From a virus, in IMG/VR virus record IMGVR_UViG_3300033984_000205, positions 30,106-94,105 of that record: 64,000 nt of DNA. One strand, written 5' to 3'. A program made the translations under genes and the position numbers. Below the pieces are notes generated by a model. It ran no database searches, was not told where the DNA came from, and worked only from the letters and a program-made list of their open reading frames with translations. Below are positions 60,389 through 64,000 of this stretch, in pieces; the stretch's first letter is position 1, and the number at the start of each line of letters is the position of its first letter.

Positions 60389-61063
60389 ATGAAGTATTTA
60401 GAAAAATTAAATCACATTACCATGAACAATGTTTCAAACACACAAGAACAAGGAGTAAGAAAACAAATGTCTAAAAGCCCTTTAGAGGTTACAAGAGTAC
60501 ATGCAACTGCTTACCAAAAAGAGGGAACTCTAACTGCAGAAATTAAACAGACTGTGACTACAAAGTCATTTTACCCATCAAAGTCTGTAAGTAACAACTT
60601 AAAAGATAATCCATTCAGTACATCTGAGTTTGGTTTTTCTGAAAGTGAATACACTTCTGAAGAAAGAAGAGTTGCTTGGGTTGAAGCACCTATTGGTTCT
60701 ACTGTAGAATCTATGGTAGCTAGACTTGCTACTCTTCCTGAAGCTACTATTTACAAGATTTTAGCTAATCACCCTATCTTATCTGATAGTCAAGAGTATG
60801 CTATTGAAGCAGGATTGACTTCTAAAGAATCTATTGCTGATAAGCAAGCAGTAAGATATGGAGAAGGACATCCTCAAGCAGGACAACTGATTTTAGACAA
60901 AGCTGGTAAACCTCAGTACAAACAAACTTTCTTTAAAAGAGAGGCTAAAGAAGATGAAGATTTGAGAACTGCAGATCCTGTAGATTTCTATTCTACTTCT
61001 GAAATGAGAGTTGAATTAGCTGGGGTATTAATCCCAACTTCTGTAGCACAAGATGTGCTATAA
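60389..61063 (+). CDS. Conserved early protein preceding the replication genes, 224 aa
   Basis: Two starts are possible: ATG at 60389 (MKYLEKLNHITMNNVSNTQE) or the internal ATG at 60422 (MNNVSNTQEQGVRKQ). No ribosome-binding site decides. The protein is acidic to neutral with VEAPIGSTVESMVARLATLP and ATIYKILANHPILSDSQEYA. A terminator-like hairpin separates it from the helicase gene, so it is probably made in excess. Position before helicase, SSB-like and polymerase genes suggests a DNA-replication accessory protein. No family recognised. Confidence 0.6.
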   Translation: MKYLEKLNHITMNNVSNTQEQGVRKQMSKSPLEVTRVHATAYQKEGTLTAEIKQTVTTKSFYPSKSVSNNLKDNPFSTSEFGFSESEYTSEERRVAWVEAPIGSTVESMVARLATLPEATIYKILANHPILSDSQEYAIEAGLTSKESIADKQAVRYGEGHPQAGQLILDKAGKPQYKQTFFKREAKEDEDLRTADPVDFYSTSEMRVELAGVLIPTSVAQDVL

Positions 61064-61076
61064 TTATTAACCAAAT

Positions 61077-61115
61077 AGAGAGAGTAAGGATATTTCCTTA
61101 CTTTCTCTTTTTTTT
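61077..61115 (+). terminator. Strong stem-loop followed by T run
   Basis: AGAGAGTAAGGA and TCCTTACTTTCTCT pair over about 11 bp with one bulge, followed by eight T residues. It lies between the early protein at 60389-61063 and the helicase, so it terminates or attenuates into the replication genes. Confidence 0.8.
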
Positions 61116-61127
61116 ATCCAAACATAA

Positions 61128-62396
61128 ATGAGTAGTTTAACAAAGCATCAACAAGAAAAGTTTAGAGAGATACTAAATTTTATTAAGCAAGGAGAAACTG
61201 TAATTCTCTTAAAAGGTTCAGCAGGGGTAGGCAAAACGTGGTTAGTGCACACTTTAATAAAAGAGTTGACTTATACAATAAAACCTTTTAAAATTATGTG
61301 TTCAGCTCCAACACACAAAGCTTTAGCTGTTATTAATAGTAAAGTAAAAATAAAATTAGTAAAGTTTAGTACAGTACACAGTGCTTTACAATATAGAAGC
61401 AGTATCAATAAAGAAACAGGTAAAAGAGTATTTAGTTCTCATCCTAATGATAAGTGGCCTCCACTTAAAGATATTAAATATTGGATAATTGATGAAGCTT
61501 CTATGATAGATACTGATATGCTTAAAACTATTCTATTTCATGCTAAATTACAAGAAACAACAGTAATATTTGTAGGAGATGATAAGCAATTAAATCCTGT
61601 AGATGAAGAAGACAGCCCTGTCTTTAATCAAAAGTATCCTGAAGTAGAACTTACTGAGATTATTAGGCAAGGAGAAGGCAATCCTATCATTACTCTTAGT
61701 AGAGATATACCTAAAATTTGGGAAAGAAAATCTAATTTGTTAGGTGGACCTGAAGGACAAGATGTAGGTTATCTTCATACTCAAAATCTAGCTAGAATTA
61801 TTGAAGAGTTAGCTAAAGTTAATGGTACTGATGAGTTTAAATATCTTGCTTGGACTAACAAAGAAGTAGATAAAATCAATAAGCTAGTAAGGCACAGAAT
61901 ATATGGAGACAATCCTGATAAAATAGAATTAGGAGAAACAATTATATTCAATGCACCTTACAAGAATTACACTACTAATGAAACTGTAGAAGTTCTAGAA
62001 TTAGAAAAAACAACTATTAATCAGCAAATAGTATTGAAAGATCAAGGTACAAAACAAAGTATATCTGTTGAATTTAATATTTATATTATTAATAAAGATA
62101 TTAAAGTCTTGAATGATAGTTCTTTAGCAATATTTAAAAAGTATAGTACACTTACAAATAAAAATTGTAAAGACAAAATGCTTTCTTATGTAGAAAGAAA
62201 TTATTTTTTAAGTATTTTTGCTGACTTCAACTATAATCATGCACTTACAATTCATAAGAGCCAAGGTAGTACCTACAAGACTACTGTCCTTAATGTTAGG
62301 GATATAAATTTCAATCAAAAAGAAAAAGAAAAACAAAGGTTATTCTATACAGGAGTAACCAGAGCAAGTGATTTATTAATTTTATACAATGTTTAG
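61128..62396 (+). CDS. SF1 DNA helicase (Dda/RecD2-like), 422 aa
   Basis: The motifs of superfamily 1B helicases are visible in order: Walker A LLKGSAGVGKTWLVHTLI near residue 30; motif Ia CSAPTHKALAVI; motif II WIIDEASMID near 120; motif III TVIFVGDDKQLNPVDEEDSP near 144; motif IV EIIRQGEGNPIITLSRD near 179; motif V ALTIHKSQGSTYKTTVLNV near 374; motif VI FYTGVTRASDLLILYNV at the end. The length (422 aa) fits T4 Dda-like phage helicases, which unwind DNA 5'-3' and help start replication. It is the first of a run with an SSB-like and a polymerase gene. Assignment is strong. Confidence 0.92.
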   Translation: MSSLTKHQQEKFREILNFIKQGETVILLKGSAGVGKTWLVHTLIKELTYTIKPFKIMCSAPTHKALAVINSKVKIKLVKFSTVHSALQYRSSINKETGKRVFSSHPNDKWPPLKDIKYWIIDEASMIDTDMLKTILFHAKLQETTVIFVGDDKQLNPVDEEDSPVFNQKYPEVELTEIIRQGEGNPIITLSRDIPKIWERKSNLLGGPEGQDVGYLHTQNLARIIEELAKVNGTDEFKYLAWTNKEVDKINKLVRHRIYGDNPDKIELGETIIFNAPYKNYTTNETVEVLELEKTTINQQIVLKDQGTKQSISVEFNIYIINKDIKVLNDSSLAIFKKYSTLTNKNCKDKMLSYVERNYFLSIFADFNYNHALTIHKSQGSTYKTTVLNVRDINFNQKEKEKQRLFYTGVTRASDLLILYNV

Positions 62397-62398
62397 CT

Positions 62399-62698
62399 AT
62401 GACTAACAGAAAACAGTTAACCCCATTTACTGGGTATTTTGAAAAAATGACCACACCTGAAACAATTGTGGCAGAGGGTAAAACCCCTAAAAAAAGAGCT
62501 TTAGTTACTATTGTAACAGATGATGGACAAAAAGCTTTCTTTGAAGTAAGAGATATAATAATTGCAAGGATTGAAAAGCTAGGTTTAAGACCTGGAGATC
62601 AGATTGAAATTGGTTTTGTATTTATAGGTTCTGAAAAGAATAACAAAGTCTATAATAATATCTTTATCAATCAAATAGATTATGTCAAATCTTACTGA
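62399..62698 (+). CDS. Single-stranded DNA-binding-like OB-fold protein (DUF3127-like), 99 aa
   Basis: This short protein has an OB-fold-like strand pattern: FTGYFEKMTTPETIVAEGKT, then RALVTIVTDDGQKAFFEVRD, LRPGDQIEIGFVFIGSEKNN and YNNIFINQI. The G-x-x-V/I-x-x-G-D-x-I-x-I-x-F step before the final strand is the pattern of DUF3127-type SSB-like proteins common in Bacteroidota and their phages. A small SSB would fit its place between helicase and polymerase. It starts 2 bases after the helicase stop. The fold is likely; ssDNA binding is inferred. Confidence 0.65.
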   Translation: MTNRKQLTPFTGYFEKMTTPETIVAEGKTPKKRALVTIVTDDGQKAFFEVRDIIIARIEKLGLRPGDQIEIGFVFIGSEKNNKVYNNIFINQIDYVKSY

Positions 62699-63089
62699 AG
62701 AAGAGTTGAAGTATAAGATTGATGATTCAAATCTTCAATTTGTGGTATTGCTACAATTAATCATAGAAAGAATAGAGTTTCTTGAAACTCAAAAATATGT
62801 CTATGGTTCAATAAAGCAGTTTCTTAAGAATTCTAAAGTTAAATATGAAAAGTTTATAGGAGATGTGTTTGCTAATCAAGAAAAAATTAATGGAGATTCA
62901 GCACAAAGAGCTACTAATAAACTATTTGTTATGCAAGAAAGAGTTGAAAAAGCTCTTGCTAATGAATATGTATTAACTGTAGATGAAAGAAGAGAAAGAA
63001 CTAAAGCTATACTTAGCACTTACATGATTAAACCTTTAGTTGAAAAGGCTTTAACAGAAATGGAATCCAAGAACCTTTTTAATTTTTAA
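62682..63089 (+). CDS. Helical protein upstream of DNA polymerase, 135 aa
   Basis: The protein is MSNLTEEELKYKIDDSNLQF, then a long, Lys/Glu-rich helical chain with FVVLLQLIIERIEFLETQKY and VMQERVEKALANEYVLTVDE. It overlaps the SSB-like gene by 17 bases and ends 2 bases before the polymerase start, so its translation is coupled to both. I recall a conserved helical gene at this position in some crAss-like phages. It may be a polymerase or primase accessory protein; function not recognised. Confidence 0.6.
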   Translation: MSNLTEEELKYKIDDSNLQFVVLLQLIIERIEFLETQKYVYGSIKQFLKNSKVKYEKFIGDVFANQEKINGDSAQRATNKLFVMQERVEKALANEYVLTVDERRERTKAILSTYMIKPLVEKALTEMESKNLFNF

Positions 63090-63091
63090 TT

Positions 63092-64000
63092 ATGAGATAC
63101 ACAATCTTTGATATAGAAACAGATGGCTTATTAGATACTCTTACTACTTTTCATTGTCTTGTAGCACATACTTATGAAGGTAATCAACTGTTAGGCGAAA
63201 CTGTTGTGACTAATACTTGGGAGCTAGTAAACTTTCTTACTACACAAGATATACTTGTAGGTCATAACATAGTGAGATATGATTTTCCTGCTATTAAAAA
63301 GCTAACAGGATATACTCATACAGGGCCTGTAATTGATACTTTGGCTCTTTCTTGGTACTTATATCCAGAAAGGAAAGAACATGGCTTAGAGTCATGGGGT
63401 GAGACTGTTGGCATAGCTAAACCTGTTATCATAGATTGGGAAAACCAAGCACCAGAAGATTATATACATAGATGTACTACAGATGTGGTAATCAATTCTA
63501 TAATCTTTGGTAATTTCATAGCTTATCTTAAAGATATTTATGCAGATGAAGATTATCATAGACTTATGGCATATCTAACTTGGAAACTAAAGTGTGCTGC
63601 AGAACAAGAAGAGTATCCTTTGAGTATTAATAGAGAATATTGTAAAGAAACTTTGGCTAAACTTAATACTCTTGTAGAAGAAAGAAAAGCTAATTTATCA
63701 GCAGCAATGCCTAAAGTAGAAAAGTGGACTTCAAAGAGTCAACCCTCTAAGATGTTTACAGTAAAAGGAGAATTGACTAAAGCAGGGATTGCTTGGTTAG
63801 AACTCTTATCTGACAATGATTTAGAAGCAGACTTTGATGGAGAGATTAAAGTTCTCAAATCTGAAGAAGAACCTAATGCTACCTCAACAAGTCAATTAAA
63901 ATCTTGGCTTTTCAGTTTGGGATGGACACCAACAGTATTTAACTATGTAAAAGAAGAAGAGTCTACAAGAGCTGTACCTCAGATTCAAGATAAAGATAAA
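63092..64000 (+). CDS. DNA polymerase family A (T7-like) with 3'-5' exonuclease, N-terminal part
   Basis: The frame opens with ATG at 63092 and is still open at base 64000 (303 codons seen). The exonuclease domain is clear: Exo I FDIETDGLLDTLTTFHCLVA, Exo II LVGHNIVRYDFPAIKKL, VIDTLALSWYLYPERKEHGL then ESWGETVG, and Exo III RCTTDVVINSIIFGNF. The order and spacing (TTFHC, GHN-x-x-x-YD, ID-T-L-x-L-S) match T7 DNA polymerase rather than family B. Polymerase motifs A-C lie beyond the window. It replicates the phage genome. It is the last gene of the visible replication run. Confidence 0.92.
   Translation, partial: MRYTIFDIETDGLLDTLTTFHCLVAHTYEGNQLLGETVVTNTWELVNFLTTQDILVGHNIVRYDFPAIKKLTGYTHTGPVIDTLALSWYLYPERKEHGLESWGETVGIAKPVIIDWENQAPEDYIHRCTTDVVINSIIFGNFIAYLKDIYADEDYHRLMAYLTWKLKCAAEQEEYPLSINREYCKETLAKLNTLVEERKANLSAAMPKVEKWTSKSQPSKMFTVKGELTKAGIAWLELLSDNDLEADFDGEIKVLKSEEEPNATSTSQLKSWLFSLGWTPTVFNYVKEEESTRAVPQIQDKDK

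Noticed and set aside
1-64000. Alternative genetic code (stop-codon reassignment) as in some crAss-like phages
   Set aside because: Long conserved genes such as portal, terminase and helicase read through in the standard code without internal stops at expected lengths.
1-64000. CRISPR array, insertion sequence, integrase or attachment site
   Set aside because: No regularly spaced repeats, transposase or recombinase motifs were found. The only repeats are coding or regulatory as described.

Overview
The window is part of the genome of a crAss-like phage (order Crassvirales), a tailed podovirus that almost certainly infects a member of the Bacteroidota. The main grounds are the gene order terminase, portal, acidic scaffold-like protein, major capsid protein, ring-type proteins, a very large tail 'muzzle'-like protein, and then very large virion proteins. 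The DNA is AT-rich and recognisable Shine-Dalgarno sites are scarce. Stop-codon use fits the standard bacterial code. The genome runs off both ends of the window: a giant virion gene is cut at base 1 and a DNA polymerase gene is cut at base 64000. Assignments rest on motifs and gene order read by eye, not on database searches.

Bases 1-55170 are one long late block transcribed leftward on the minus strand. In transcription order it holds: small head or regulatory genes including a winged-helix protein, an HU/IHF-like protein, a DUF1573-like protein and a GH108 endolysin (55170-51090); terminase large subunit and portal (51089-46493); scaffold, major capsid protein and three conserved structural proteins (46408-40990); a 20-kb adhesin and fibre region (40891-20081); then a ring/adaptor protein, the muzzle, two candidate internal proteins and the start of a giant virion protein of at least 2818 residues (20066-1). 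The adhesin region contains four genes that share an N-terminal 'MTVL...GTGPFDLY' type domain but carry different C-terminal domains, a glycosyltransferase, a methyltransferase, an S74-chaperone fibre, a holin, a PD-(D/E)XK nuclease, a protein resembling the C-terminal domain of ribosomal protein L7/L12, a second HU/IHF-like protein, collagen-like fibres and a BspA-like repeat adhesin.

Bases 55171-55652 are the divergent control region. Bases 55653-64000 run rightward on the plus strand. First come short early genes: a paralogous pair, membrane and lipoprotein genes, and a degenerate HNH-like protein. They are separated by strong hairpins and by three copies of a 30-base promoter-like element. 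A roughly 1-kb stretch without protein genes follows (59363-60388). Then comes a replication module: an unknown early protein, an SF1 helicase, a small SSB-like OB-fold protein, a helical protein and a T7-like family A DNA polymerase.

The most striking element is a phage-encoded tmRNA at 59729-60144. It has a 7-bp acceptor stem with the G3-U70 wobble pair that specifies alanine charging, a consensus T arm, a helix 2 that can be traced, and an internal reading frame ending ...LAVAA-stop. Just upstream lies a second, unidentified structured RNA region. With the L7/L12-like protein, this suggests that the phage intervenes in host translation.
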